A DNA stretch of 64,000 bases, taken from contig SDWH01000019.1 in assembly GCA_019550975.1 (NCBI GenBank), positions 19,943-83,942 of the forward strand. The letters are read 5' to 3'. The first letter of the stretch is position 1. The number at the start of each line of letters is the position of its first letter. This DNA comes from Bacteroidales bacterium SW299. GTDB taxonomy: Bacteria; Bacteroidota; Bacteroidia; Bacteroidales; Bacteroidaceae. The translations under genes were made by a program, and so were the position numbers. This document shows, in pieces, positions 9,296 through 18,168 of this stretch. The notes under the pieces are model-generated. The model was not told the DNA's origin and searched no databases. It saw nothing but the letters and a program-made list of their open reading frames with translations.

Positions 9296-9868
9296 TTACC
9301 GGCTAAAAATATTCGAAAAGAAAACGAGGAGAAGTAAATATCCGTGCAGATGCGAAAGGCGTTCGCGCAAGATTTTAAGTGCCTTATACATATGTGCTTC
9401 TACCGTGCGCAAGGAAATACTCAGCGTATCCGCAATATCCTTATTCTTCATATCATAAAGATAACTCAACTTGAACACCTCCCTGCATTTTTCAGGCAAA
9501 CCGTTGATTGCCTGAAAAATTTCCTGACGAAGCTCACGATTTTCGATACGCCTGATCACTTCAGACTGATCCGGCTGATAATATTCGAGCTTTTTTTTCA
9601 TCAGTTCAGCTTCTTCAGCCGTATAATTCTCTACGACAGCCTTATGATTGAGCACATTAATGGCACGAGTATAAACAGAACGGTAAAGAAAAGACTGAAT
9701 CTGACCGCCGAGTTCAACGGTATCCTTACGCTTCCATATTTCCAAAAACACGTCCTGTACTATATCTTCCGCATCGTCTTCCCCAACAAGACGCGCAGCA
9801 TAGAATGACAGTCCGGCATAATAGCGTCGGAATAAAGTTCTGTATTTTTCTTCAAACTCATTTTCCAT
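9296..9868 (-). CDS. ECF-type RNA polymerase sigma factor (SusC-linked)
   Basis: A 190-residue sigma-70 family protein of the ECF class. Region 2 is visible in DDAEDIVQDVFLEIWKRKD (about residues 33-51), and region 4 in LPEKCREVFKLSYLYDMKNKDIADTLSISLRTVEAHMYKALKILRE (about 123-168), with the helix-turn-helix at KDIADTLSISLRTVEAHM. The C-terminus is unusually hydrophobic (LLLLVFFSNIF), as in many Bacteroidetes SusC-linked sigma factors. It should direct RNA polymerase to the susC operon just downstream. Its own promoter carries the same motif as susC, which suggests autoregulation. In related loci a FecR anti-sigma gene stands between sigma and susC; here only 173 bases separate them and no such gene is present. 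Confidence 0.92.
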   Translation of the reverse strand: MENEFEEKYRTLFRRYYAGLSFYAARLVGEDDAEDIVQDVFLEIWKRKDTVELGGQIQSFLYRSVYTRAINVLNHKAVVENYTAEEAELMKKKLEYYQPDQSEVIRRIENRELRQEIFQAINGLPEKCREVFKLSYLYDMKNKDIADTLSISLRTVEAHMYKALKILRERLSHLHGYLLLLVFFSNIFSR

Positions 9869-9933
9869 TTTCCCATTCAGCCTATTGTACTAGTTATGCA
9901 AGATAGACATGTGTTTTCTCCTGCATTATATTA

Positions 9934-9963
9934 TATAACATTCAGGAAACAAAAAACACTTAC
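9934..9963 (-). promoter_or_regulatory. Candidate ECF sigma promoter of the sigma gene itself
   Basis: Minus strand: GTAAGTGTTTTT, 10 bases, ATGTTATA. Both blocks and the spacing are identical to the site before susC. It ends 66 bases before the sigma start codon. Confidence 0.62.
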
Positions 9964-10287
9964 AGAAGCAACTTAAAAAACGTCACGCACAATCTGGATA
10001 AAAGAAACCGACAGCACAAGCAACCTCAACGAGCCGGCAACTTCAGCGTAACGGATAAACGATACGAAGGTTATCAAGTTATATTTCAAAAAAAGAGAAT
10101 AAAGAAAAAGATGAATTTACACGATTATTCTTTCAGCACAACAGTACTTATAACAAACATACCAGCGCTTACACAAAAGCACCATGAGTCTATTAAATAT
10201 AAGGAACAAGTATCCTCTCCCGAGATGTCGGACATGCAATCCTGCCATTGAATAAACGCTCTGTTTATTTCCAGTTATCACATTACA
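9964..10287. other. Intergenic stretch without a recognisable gene
   Basis: About 320 bases between the sigma promoter and the purA terminator. The only open frames are short, with rare-residue composition (Cys- and Tyr-rich) and no family resemblance. No FecR-like coding was recognised here. Confidence 0.6.
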
Positions 10288-10339
10288 AATCAGGAGCAAA
10301 AGGCGATGCGTTCTATTCTGCCACCTTTTACTCCTGATT
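10288..10339 (-). terminator. Hairpin after purA
   Basis: Arms 10288-10303 and 10324-10339 pair over 16 bases with one mismatch, nine bases past the purA stop. There is no long T-run after it on the minus strand, so termination strength is uncertain. Confidence 0.55.
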
Positions 10340-10348
10340 CGAAAACCA

Positions 10349-11617
10349 TCAGTCTATATAACGTTCGATAGTCTGCTCTCTGTCCGGTCCGACAGAAACT
10401 ATTTTAATTGGAGTTTCCAACTGTTCTTCAAGGAATGTGATATAAGCATTGAATTCTTCGGGGAACTCATCTTCACTGGTCATCTTTGTCATATCCGTCT
10501 TCCAACCGGGGAATTCCGCATAAACCGGCTCCACTCCTTCGCTGATATCATAAGGGAAATAGTCGATTTCCTCGCCGTTTACCCGATAGGCTACACATGC
10601 CTTGACAGTATCAAAACCATCAAGAACATCACTCTTCATCAAAATCAGCTTGGTCACGCCGTTAATCATTATCGCATAGCGCAAAGCCACCAGGTCAATC
10701 CATCCGCAACGCCGTTCACGGCCGGTTACCGCACCGTATTCATGTCCCAGGTCACGAATAGTCTTTCCTGTTTCGTCAAACAACTCCGTAGGAAACGGTC
10801 CGGATCCGACACGAGTGCAATAAGCCTTCATGATACCATAAACCTCACCGATTCTGTTCGGTCCGAGCCCCAGTCCCGTACAGGCTCCGGCACAAATTGT
10901 ATTCGAAGAAGTAACGAACGGATACGAACCGAAGTCAACATCCAGCATTGTACCCTGAGCGCCTTCACAAAGGATGCTCTTTCCAGCCTTCAACAGTCCG
11001 TTCACTTCATGTTCACTGTCAACCAGATGGAATCCGCGCAAATAGTCAATGCCTTCCATCCATTGCTTTTCAAGTTCCGTAATGTCATATTCATAGTTCA
11101 GGCTCTTCAGAATCTTTTCATGACGCGCCTTGGCTTCCGCATATTTTTCAGCAAAATTATGAAGAATATCTCCCACACGCAGCCCGTTGCGGCTCACCTT
11201 GTCCGTATATGTCGGTCCGATACCCTTGCCCGTCGTTCCGACTTTTGCGTCACCTTTAGCCGCTTCATAAGCAGCATCCAGGATGCGGTGCGTAGGCAAA
11301 ATCAGATGCGCCTTCTTTGATATGTGCAGACGTTCCTTCAACGGATGTCCGCTTGCCTCAAGCGCTTCAGCCTCAGCTTTAAACAAAGCCGGATCAAGTA
11401 CAACGCCATTCCCGATGATATTTATCTTATCGCCTTGAAAGATTCCCGAAGGAATGGAACGGAGCACATACTTCTGCCCTTCAAACTCGAGCGTATGACC
11501 TGCATTCGGTCCGCCCTGGAAACGGGCAACCACGTCATAGCGGGGGGTCAGCACGTCAACGACCTTACCCTTACCTTCATCTCCCCACTGCAAACCTAAC
11601 AAAACATCTACTTTCAT
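10349..11617 (-). CDS. purA: Adenylosuccinate synthetase
   Basis: A 422-residue cytoplasmic enzyme. It joins IMP and aspartate using GTP to give adenylosuccinate, the first step from IMP to AMP. The N-terminal P-loop-like GLQWGDEGKGK, the substrate loop FQGGPNAGHT, the TTGKGIGPTYTDK block and the VTGRERRCGWIDL segment are all intact, and the length is normal for the family. It starts 11 bases after the Fur-family gene on the same strand, so the two are probably co-transcribed. Confidence 0.98.
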   Translation of the reverse strand: MKVDVLLGLQWGDEGKGKVVDVLTPRYDVVARFQGGPNAGHTLEFEGQKYVLRSIPSGIFQGDKINIIGNGVVLDPALFKAEAEALEASGHPLKERLHISKKAHLILPTHRILDAAYEAAKGDAKVGTTGKGIGPTYTDKVSRNGLRVGDILHNFAEKYAEAKARHEKILKSLNYEYDITELEKQWMEGIDYLRGFHLVDSEHEVNGLLKAGKSILCEGAQGTMLDVDFGSYPFVTSSNTICAGACTGLGLGPNRIGEVYGIMKAYCTRVGSGPFPTELFDETGKTIRDLGHEYGAVTGRERRCGWIDLVALRYAIMINGVTKLILMKSDVLDGFDTVKACVAYRVNGEEIDYFPYDISEGVEPVYAEFPGWKTDMTKMTSEDEFPEEFNAYITFLEEQLETPIKIVSVGPDREQTIERYID

Positions 11618-11628
11618 GATTCTCTGTT

Positions 11629-12108
11629 TTATGTATTTTTCGTTATATTATTTTTCTTGCGCTTCATTCCCATGCACTTGCTGCAGAGTCCATAGATATA
11701 CAGCGAATAATGCGACGCATGAAATCCTTTCAGCTTCGTTTCAGCGATGGCCTGCTTCAGGTTCTCATCTTCAAATTCTGACACTTTTCCACAGCAAGTG
11801 CAAATCATATGATGATGGGTTTCATTGTTATACGAACGTTCGTATTGGGAAGTGTTTCCAAACTGGTGCTTTATCACCAGTCCAGCATCAATCAGCAGAA
11901 TGATCGTGTTGTAGAGCGTTGCACGGCTGACACGGAATTTTTCCTTATCAGCCATGTAAATATACAGACTGTCTATATCGAAATGCCCTTTGATCGAATA
12001 AATCGTATCAAGTATCGCATAACGTTCAGGAGTCTTGCGATGTCCGTTCTTCTGCAAATAATCAGTCAGTATCTGCTTTACCTTATCTTTTATATCCTCT
12101 TCCATCAT
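11629..12108 (-). CDS. Fur-family transcriptional regulator
   Basis: A 159-residue metal-dependent repressor. The N-terminal winged helix is seen in RKTPERYAILDTIYSIKGHFDIDSLYIYM and the recognition region in RVSRATLYNTIILLIDAGLV. The C-terminal half carries the histidine/cysteine metal ligands (ETHHHMICTCCGKVSEF and a second CSKC near the end), a structural zinc site of four cysteines. Whether it senses iron (Fur), peroxide (PerR) or zinc (Zur) cannot be told from sequence alone. It is the first gene of a pair with purA. Start at 12108; the second Met (12105) is equally possible. Confidence 0.93.
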   Translation of the reverse strand: MMEEDIKDKVKQILTDYLQKNGHRKTPERYAILDTIYSIKGHFDIDSLYIYMADKEKFRVSRATLYNTIILLIDAGLVIKHQFGNTSQYERSYNNETHHHMICTCCGKVSEFEDENLKQAIAETKLKGFHASHYSLYIYGLCSKCMGMKRKKNNITKNT

Positions 12109-12124
12109 TCAACTGTTCAGCGTT

Positions 12125-12132
12125 CAAAGTTA
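12125..12132 (-). promoter_or_regulatory. -7 element upstream of the Fur-family gene
   Basis: Minus strand TAACTTTG, matching the Bacteroides -7 consensus TAnnTTTG, about 17 bases before the start codon. No clear -33 partner was seen. Confidence 0.5.
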
Positions 12133-12157
12133 ACCTTTTTTGCGTAATATAGAAAGA

Positions 12158-12829
12158 TTATAGACTATATTCTATCTCATTTTTTATTTCCCGGGCAGCA
12201 GCAGCCATTTCCGGCTTCTCCGATTTCTGAAGGGGTCCCAACAGCTTCATCATTTTCTTTGCCTGCATACGGCTTTGCAGAGCCAGCTTGCATAACGAAG
12301 CAGAAGCGGCTCTTTTGATCCATGCAGAATCCCCCTCAACGGCTGCGAAAGCCTGGTCGGTAAACTCCGCCTCGGCACGTTCGTCAAGCTTGAGGCCGTT
12401 AGCCAGCAGGCGGGTCATCAGCAGGAAGCCGCACAAACGGAAATACTCACGGTCGTCCGCAATCCACCTGAACACGACTTCCGAAGCATAAGGCAGACGC
12501 TGGAACAGCGTCATCACAGTATATTCAGCCAGTTCCAGACAGGACATGTCATCCATCCACATTTCAGCAATCTCCGGATAAAAAGTTTCGGCCGGCTGCA
12601 ACATGCCTGCCATGATCTTGCACTCGCGTATATCTTCCTTCCACAAAGCCTGGGCAAGTGCATGGTCCGGCTTATAAGCGGAAGCGATTTCTTTCAGCCG
12701 GGGATATTCAATGCCGAATATCACCTTGTACTTCATTCCCTTGTCGCGCAAGCTCTGCGAAACCGTACCGTTCATGAACAGACGGAACTTCGACTTTATA
12801 TCTTTTATCGTTTCATGTATATCATTCAT
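12158..12829 (-). CDS. AlkD-like DNA alkylation repair protein (HEAT repeats)
   Basis: A 223-residue, all-helical protein of the DNA alkylation repair family (PF08713-type). AlkD members flip-free excise alkylated bases using stacked HEAT-like repeats. Helical repeats are visible throughout (YPEIAEMWMDDMSCLELAEY, WIKRAASASLCKLALQS). The central segment SCLELAEYTVMTLFQRLPYASEVVFRWIADDREYFRLCGFLLM resembles the substrate-pocket region, but the exact catalytic Asp of Bacillus AlkD was not assigned with certainty. Some members of this family have lost activity, so 'AlkD-like' is the safe call. It is followed 50 bases later by the Fur-purA pair. Confidence 0.8.
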   Translation of the reverse strand: MNDIHETIKDIKSKFRLFMNGTVSQSLRDKGMKYKVIFGIEYPRLKEIASAYKPDHALAQALWKEDIRECKIMAGMLQPAETFYPEIAEMWMDDMSCLELAEYTVMTLFQRLPYASEVVFRWIADDREYFRLCGFLLMTRLLANGLKLDERAEAEFTDQAFAAVEGDSAWIKRAASASLCKLALQSRMQAKKMMKLLGPLQKSEKPEMAAAAREIKNEIEYSL

Positions 12830-12880
12830 ATCATCATAGAGTTAAACCAACGGCACTCCGGCAACAGCAAGCAAAAGCAA

Positions 12881-14845
12881 TCACAGATTGCTGTATTCCC
12901 TGCTGTAACGAAGCATCTGTTCGGCATATCCTTCCGTATAGTCTACGGACACATCCACTATCTTATTCTCACTGTCTGTCGTCGCCCTGTATACAGGATT
13001 GACAAAGCCTTTGTATGGTGCCAGGTGCAATCTCCTGTAGCGTGCGAGCACTTCTTCATGAAGCTCCTTGTCGACTCTGACTCCATATTTTTCAACAAGC
13101 ACTCGGGCCGCCTCAAAATCTCCCTCACTCTTGATTCGCTGTATTTCAGCAAGCAGCCGTCCAAACAAATCCCTGAGAGCCGGATAGTCATTTATCTTCA
13201 CATACGTCTTTCCGTCCCGCTTCACCAGCTCCACTACACGGGCGGAAGCTCCATGCTCCAGCGCCCACCGGGCTATCAACTGCCGGTTGCGCATATGCGC
13301 TTCTTCCACATTGCATCCAGGCTCTATCCGCACCAGCTGGGTCATCAGGCCATTCATCATATACGAATAGTATTCAGCCTTATATGCTTCCGTGTCCGGC
13401 GTGAGCTTCAGCTCCACCAGCTTGGCATCAGGCAAGAAATACAACCCGAACAGATCGGCACGGGCTTCTTCAACAGTAGAGCCATAAGCTTTCAGGGCAT
13501 CCGGATCGACACCCGGAAGAAGCTTGCCCGAACCATGCCCCAGACATTCATGCAGATCGGTATGAAGGTTGTCGGTCAGATCGGCATATTTGTCAAGAAG
13601 CGCCTTCTCATCCTCGCCATATACAAATTCTTCACGGAAACCGTTGCCTCGGGCCGCCTTGTTATAAGCGTCAATCAAGTTGCCGATAGTTACAGACTTC
13701 GAACCATGAACGCTGCGGATCCAATTGGAATTCGGCAGATTGATTCCGATCGCTGTGCTCGGATACAGATCTCCGCCCAAGATGGCCGCTGTAATGACCT
13801 TGGCAGATACTCCGGTAACCTTTTCTTTTCTAAAACGCACGTCTGCCGGCGAATGGTCTTCAAACCACTGGGCATTGCTGCTGATTGTTTCCGTACGGCG
13901 GGTAGCTTCCAGATCCTTGAAATTCACGATCGACTCCCAACTGGCTTTCATGCCCAAAGGATCCCCGTAACTCTCAATAAAACCGTTCACAAAGTCTACA
14001 TGCGACTCCGTATCCTTCAGCCATTCGATCGAATATTCGTCAAAAGTATGCAGGTCGCCGGTCTGATAGAATTCAATCAGCAGGCGGATCACCTTGCGCT
14101 GCGAATCATTCTCCGCAACCGTTTCCGCTTTCTCCAGCCAGCCTGTTATCTTTTCGATGGCAGAACCGTACATTCCGCCCGCCTTCCAAACCTCTTCTTT
14201 CAGCCGCCCGTTCTCTTTGACAAGCCGGCTGTTCATTCCGAACATCACGGGCTTATCGTTTCCCGGTTCTTTCTGCGCCGCATAAAACGCTTCCGCCTCC
14301 TGCTGGGTAACCCCTTCATAATAGTTGGCGGCAGAAGTCTGTACCAGATCTTCTCCGTCTGCCTGATTAACCCGCTTAGGCATTACGGAAGGATCAAACA
14401 TAACCGGAAACAGTTTTCCGCACATGGCTTCTTTGGTTTCTCCTTCCTCTAAAGGCAGCCGCGATTCATCCAGCGAATCAACCAGTTGTCTGAAATAGCC
14501 TTCAGAAAAGTCCGGAACAAATTTATCACAAGCATAATGGTGATATATTCCGTTTGAAAACCACACCCGTTTAAGATAAACTTCAAAGGCACGGAACTCA
14601 TCTGTCGTCCGTTCCCCCTCATAATCCGTATAGACCGTCTCCAGCAGGCGGCGGATCTGCAGATTATATTTCCCGTTCTGGTCAAACAGAATATCTCTTC
14701 CTTCAAGCGCAGCCTGCGACAAATAATAAACCAATGTCTTTTGCCTGAGCGACAATTCGTCGAATCCGGGCACACGATACCGAAGCAGCTGCAAATCAGC
14801 GAACTGCTCTACCGTATAAACAAAACCATTATCCTTTTCCTTCAT
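12881..14845 (-). CDS. Dipeptidyl peptidase III (M49 metallopeptidase)
   Basis: A 654-residue zinc peptidase that removes dipeptides from the N-terminus of short peptides. The M49 zinc motif HECLGH is present, followed by the second-ligand helix EEARADLFGLYF with the metal-binding Glu. The start is set at MKEKDNGFVY (14845). The longer open frame upstream reads through the AraC gene in another frame and looks non-coding. With this start there is no signal peptide, so the enzyme should be cytoplasmic, unlike some Bacteroides DPP III proteins that carry one. It overlaps the end of the AraC-type gene by 17 bases, which suggests translational coupling. Confidence 0.93.
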   Translation of the reverse strand: MKEKDNGFVYTVEQFADLQLLRYRVPGFDELSLRQKTLVYYLSQAALEGRDILFDQNGKYNLQIRRLLETVYTDYEGERTTDEFRAFEVYLKRVWFSNGIYHHYACDKFVPDFSEGYFRQLVDSLDESRLPLEEGETKEAMCGKLFPVMFDPSVMPKRVNQADGEDLVQTSAANYYEGVTQQEAEAFYAAQKEPGNDKPVMFGMNSRLVKENGRLKEEVWKAGGMYGSAIEKITGWLEKAETVAENDSQRKVIRLLIEFYQTGDLHTFDEYSIEWLKDTESHVDFVNGFIESYGDPLGMKASWESIVNFKDLEATRRTETISSNAQWFEDHSPADVRFRKEKVTGVSAKVITAAILGGDLYPSTAIGINLPNSNWIRSVHGSKSVTIGNLIDAYNKAARGNGFREEFVYGEDEKALLDKYADLTDNLHTDLHECLGHGSGKLLPGVDPDALKAYGSTVEEARADLFGLYFLPDAKLVELKLTPDTEAYKAEYYSYMMNGLMTQLVRIEPGCNVEEAHMRNRQLIARWALEHGASARVVELVKRDGKTYVKINDYPALRDLFGRLLAEIQRIKSEGDFEAARVLVEKYGVRVDKELHEEVLARYRRLHLAPYKGFVNPVYRATTDSENKIVDVSVDYTEGYAEQMLRYSREYSNL

Positions 14846-15323
14846 TTCTTTTCCTGTAATTATTGGGCGTTTCACCCAGATTTCTGTAAAAAGCAGCATA
14901 AAATGACTGACGGTTTGTAAAACCTGCCATCGCTCCGATTTCCTCGATGCTCCTTTCCGCATGCCTCCTGTCCTGAAGCAGACGGAGGGCTTCCTTAATC
15001 CGATAGTCATTCAGCAGGCAGGAATAATTCTTGCCGAAACGAGAATTGATGACAGCCGACAGATAACGTGAATTTGTATGCAGATCTCTGGCTAAATCCT
15101 TGGCTGTGTAATACGGGTCCCGATATTTTTTCTGGCCTTCCACTATATCAACAATTTTTCTATACAGTTCGTCAGCCAGTCTGACGCGCATCACAGTCCG
15201 ATAAGACGGCTTTTTATCCTTCTGCTTTCTCAAATTATAAGGCAACCGCTTCCCGGCTCCGCCTCCATCATCCGCATTAAGCTTTTCCTGCTCCACCATT
15301 TCATCTGCCTTATTAAAAACCAT
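14829..15323 (-). CDS. AraC-family transcriptional regulator
   Basis: A 164-residue DNA-binding protein. The C-terminal AraC double helix-turn-helix is clear: YYTAKDLARDLHTNSRYLSAVINSRFGKNYSCLLNDYR, then SIEEIGAMAGFTNRQSFYAAFYRNLGETPNNYR. The N-terminal 60 residues are basic and polar with no ligand-binding domain, so this is a short, stand-alone regulator. It lies directly before, and overlaps, the DPP III gene, which it may control (inference). Confidence 0.9.
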   Translation of the reverse strand: MVFNKADEMVEQEKLNADDGGGAGKRLPYNLRKQKDKKPSYRTVMRVRLADELYRKIVDIVEGQKKYRDPYYTAKDLARDLHTNSRYLSAVINSRFGKNYSCLLNDYRIKEALRLLQDRRHAERSIEEIGAMAGFTNRQSFYAAFYRNLGETPNNYRKRNEGKG

Positions 15324-15474
15324 TCGTAAAAAAATAGAATTACAAAAATGGCAGAAGTTTTTTTATTCTGCAACTTTTGACCTATTTATTTCTGCCCGAA
15401 GAAAGGGCCGCCATTGCCCGCGACAAAAGCTGGCGAAAGAATAAGCAAGTCCGAAGCCTCTCGCCGGAAAGTTT

Positions 15475-15555
15475 GTCTTCAGGCTAAAGACATGTATCTC
15501 CAGCCTGGAGATATGCGTCTTCAGCCTGGAGATTTATATCTCTAACCTGGAGATA
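15475..15555. repeat. Array of four palindromic 20-22 base units
   Basis: Four units begin near 15475, 15495, 15517 and 15537. Each is an imperfect palindrome; the best (15495-15513) is TATCTCCAGCCTGGAGATA, with nine-base arms. There are no spacers between units. The array sits in the divergent region between the AraC gene and recQ. A second array of the same kind lies at 26965-27045. Function unknown. Confidence 0.8.
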
Positions 15556-15633
15556 CAGATTACTCCAATGCAAAATGCTCTTTTCCCGCATCTATCGAAC
15601 GCACAGCATTTGCACAACAAGTGAAACCAAGCG

Positions 15634-15666
15634 TTGCTTCTCTTTATAAAAGAATCATTACCTTTG
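15634..15666 (+). promoter_or_regulatory. recQ promoter
   Basis: The -7 element TACCTTTG (15659-15666) matches TAnnTTTG, and a TTG lies at 15634-15636, 22 bases upstream. Transcription would begin near 15673. This rules out the upstream start codon at 15634 and supports 15685. Confidence 0.65.
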
Positions 15667-15684
15667 CAGCAAATCACGAACAAG

Positions 15685-17529
15685 ATGACAAAAGAATTGA
15701 TGCTAAATACCCTGAAAGCCTATTTCGGCTACACACAGTTCCGGCCATTGCAGGAAGATATCATAACAAACATCATGCAGAAAAAAGACACGCTTGTCCT
15801 TATGCCTACCGGAGGAGGAAAATCCATCTGCTTCCAGCTCCCGGCTCTCATGATGGACGGAACAGCCATCGTCATCTCCCCGCTTATCTCACTCATGAAA
15901 GATCAGGTGGAGGCTCTTCAGGCAAACGGCATTCCGGCCTACGCGCTGAACAGCATGAACGACGAAACGACCAATGTGCGTCTGAAACAAAAGTGCCTGC
16001 AAGGGAAAGTGAAGCTGCTCTACATATCGCCCGAACGCATCCTGTCAGAAATCAACTTTCTCCTGCGCGACATCAAAATATCTCTTTTTGCCATTGACGA
16101 AGCGCACTGCATCTCGCAATGGGGCCATGACTTCCGTCCGGAATATACGCAGCTGAAACTCCTGCGGGAGAGCTTCCCGAATGTTCCGGTCGTGGCGCTG
16201 ACAGCAACCGCCGACAAGATTACACGCGAAGACATCGTGCGACAACTCGACATGCACGCCCCGAAAATCTTCATTTCGTCATTCGACCGCCCCAACCTCA
16301 GCCTAGAAGTCAAACGCGGATACCAGCAGAAAGAAAAAATACGCACCATCACAAACTTCATCCTGCGGCACAAGAACGACAGCGGAATCATCTACTGCAT
16401 GAGCAGAAACGGAACGGAGAAGGTTGCCGAACTGCTGAGGAAAGAAGGTTTCAGCGTCGCTGTCTATCATGCCGGACTGAGCAACGCCCAACGCGAAGCA
16501 GCACAAGACGACTTCATCAACGACCGTGTGCAAATCGTATGCGCCACCGTGGCTTTCGGTATGGGAATCGACAAATCAAACGTGCGCTGGATTATCCACT
16601 ACAACCTGCCCAAAAGCATCGAAAGCTTCTATCAGGAAATCGGACGGGCAGGGCGCGACGGGCTCCCGAGCGAAACCTTGCTGTTCTATTCGTTCGGCGA
16701 CATCGTCATGCTGTCTAAATTTGCAGAAGACAGCGGACAACAGGAAATAAACAGGGAAAAGCTGGAACGCATGAGGCAATACGCTGAAACGGACATCTGC
16801 CGCCGACGGATTCTGCTGAACTATTTCGGAGAAAACATGGACCATGACTGCGGAAACTGTGACGTCTGCAAGAACCCGCCGGAACGGTTTGACGGCACTG
16901 TCATCGTACAGAAGGCTCTCAGCGCAATCATGAGAACCGACCAGAAAGTAGGCATGCACACGCTGATAGACATTCTGAAAGGTTCGCCTACTCAAGAAAT
17001 CACGGCAAAAGGGTATCATAACCTGAAAACGTTCGGCGCAGGAAGGGATGTCCCGGCACGCGACTGGCAGGATTTTCTTCTGCAAATGTTGAATCTGGGC
17101 TTCTATGAGGTAGCATATAATGAAAACAATCACCTGAAAATAACCGATGCGGGACGCAAGGTCCTGTTCGGCCGCGAACGGGCACAGCTGGTGGTTATCA
17201 AAAGAGAAGAAAGAGTTTCCAAAACAGCAGAGAAGAAGAAACATACGGCATCCGCAAAACCTGCCGCTACTCTTTTCGACCGTCCGGCATCGACAGATGA
17301 CGCACTGTTCGAAGAACTCCGCCAACTGCGTAAAAAACTTGCCGACCAACAAGCTATACCGCCCTATATTGTACTGTCAGACAAGACGCTAAAACAAATC
17401 TGCATCCAAAAGCCTGTCACACTCGACGAGTTCGGAGAAATAAGCGGAATCGGAGAATTCAAAAAAACACATTACGGAAAAGACTTCACCGATGCCATAA
17501 AGAAATTCCTTTCAAGCAACAGGCTCTGA
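15685..17529 (+). CDS. recQ: ATP-dependent DNA helicase RecQ
   Basis: A 614-residue 3'-5' DNA helicase for recombination and fork repair. Helicase motif I is PTGGGKS and motif [19 protein letters not shown], which also contains the RecQ aromatic loop. The motif VI region is [10 protein letters not shown]. The RecQ C-terminal zinc site is seen as [12 protein letters not shown] then CGNCDVC. An HRDC-type domain ends the protein ([15 protein letters not shown] to the [10 protein letters not shown] stretch). The start at MTKELML was chosen because the promoter overlaps the region of the longer start. Confidence 0.97.
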   Translation: MTKELMLNTLKAYFGYTQFRPLQEDIITNIMQKKDTLVLMPTGGGKSICFQLPALMMDGTAIVISPLISLMKDQVEALQANGIPAYALNSMNDETTNVRLKQKCLQGKVKLLYISPERILSEINFLLRDIKISLFAIDEAHCISQWGHDFRPEYTQLKLLRESFPNVPVVALTATADKITREDIVRQLDMHAPKIFISSFDRPNLSLEVKRGYQQKEKIRTITNFILRHKNDSGIIYCMSRNGTEKVAELLRKEGFSVAVYHAGLSNAQREAAQDDFINDRVQIVCATVAFGMGIDKSNVRWIIHYNLPKSIESFYQEIGRAGRDGLPSETLLFYSFGDIVMLSKFAEDSGQQEINREKLERMRQYAETDICRRRILLNYFGENMDHDCGNCDVCKNPPERFDGTVIVQKALSAIMRTDQKVGMHTLIDILKGSPTQEITAKGYHNLKTFGAGRDVPARDWQDFLLQMLNLGFYEVAYNENNHLKITDAGRKVLFGRERAQLVVIKREERVSKTAEKKKHTASAKPAATLFDRPASTDDALFEELRQLRKKLADQQAIPPYIVLSDKTLKQICIQKPVTLDEFGEISGIGEFKKTHYGKDFTDAIKKFLSSNRL

Positions 17530-17546
17530 AACAACAGACAGGGCAT

Positions 17547-17603
17547 AAAGGAAACGGGATTTCATACGCTGAATTTGCGAGCATACGAAATCCCGTTTCC
17601 TTT
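17547..17603. terminator. Bidirectional terminator between recQ and the nitroreductase gene
   Basis: Perfect 17-base arms (17547-17563 and 17587-17603, AAAGGAAACGGGATTTC and its complement) separate two convergent genes. A-rich and T-rich ends lie on both sides. Confidence 0.85.
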
Positions 17604-17643
17604 GTATTTATGTCGGATACGACTCAGTCCGGCAACAGCAATT

Positions 17644-18150
17644 CTATTTCAAAAGTATGCCTTCCATCGGTTTCCGCTTCTTTTCGGGAATAACCGAATC
17701 GGCAGCATAGCCAAGCGGAATCAAAACAGCAGGCTCAATTCCGGCCGGAAGGCTCAATGCCTCAGCGCATAACCGGACATCGAAATTGCAGACCCAACAG
17801 GTTCCCAGACCAACTTCGGTGGCTGCAAGGCAAAGATGTTCTACCGCAATGGCCACATCAATGTCGCCATGATCCTTCCCGTCAGACGGACGATGCCACG
17901 ATTCGTTGTGATTGACACATGCAACGACAATGCAAGGAACCGAAGCAATCCAGTCCCGCGGGTAAGCCCTTTTAAGAGCTTCCAATGCAGTGCCCTCCGT
18001 AACGACAGCAAACCGCCACGGCTGAAAATTGACCGCCGAAGGAGCCATCCGGACACATTCCATGATGTAATCAAGTTTGGACTGCTCTACTGGATTAGGC
18101 AGATATTTTCGCACCGAATGTCTGGACTTTACCAAATCAAGCATTTTCAT
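17644..18150 (-). CDS. Nitroreductase-family flavoprotein
   Basis: A 168-residue FMN-dependent oxidoreductase of the nitroreductase fold. Signatures: SRHSVRKYLPNPV near the N-terminus (FMN phosphate contact), APSAVNFQPWRFAVV, and the VGLGTCWVCNF and IPLGYAAD segments. The physiological substrate is unknown. It lies 18 bases after the AspT/YidE-type transporter gene and is probably co-transcribed with it. Confidence 0.92.
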   Translation of the reverse strand: MKMLDLVKSRHSVRKYLPNPVEQSKLDYIMECVRMAPSAVNFQPWRFAVVTEGTALEALKRAYPRDWIASVPCIVVACVNHNESWHRPSDGKDHGDIDVAIAVEHLCLAATEVGLGTCWVCNFDVRLCAEALSLPAGIEPAVLIPLGYAADSVIPEKKRKPMEGILLK

Positions 18151-18168
18151 AGCTCCACCTTTCCTTTT

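Noticed and set aside
10117..10299. 60-codon minus-strand frame near the sigma gene, considered as an anti-sigma remnant
   Set aside because: Cys- and Tyr-rich with no FecR features and no start signals.
12662..14452. 596-codon plus-strand frame
   Set aside because: It lies opposite the M49 peptidase gene, has no family resemblance and is a codon-bias shadow of that gene.
12881..15010. Longer start for the DPP III gene at 15010
   Set aside because: The extra 55 residues overlap the AraC gene in another frame and do not resemble a signal peptide or the family N-terminus.
15475..15555. CRISPR-like array
   Set aside because: Units are palindromic and adjoin each other at 20-22 bases with no unique spacers, and no cas genes are present.
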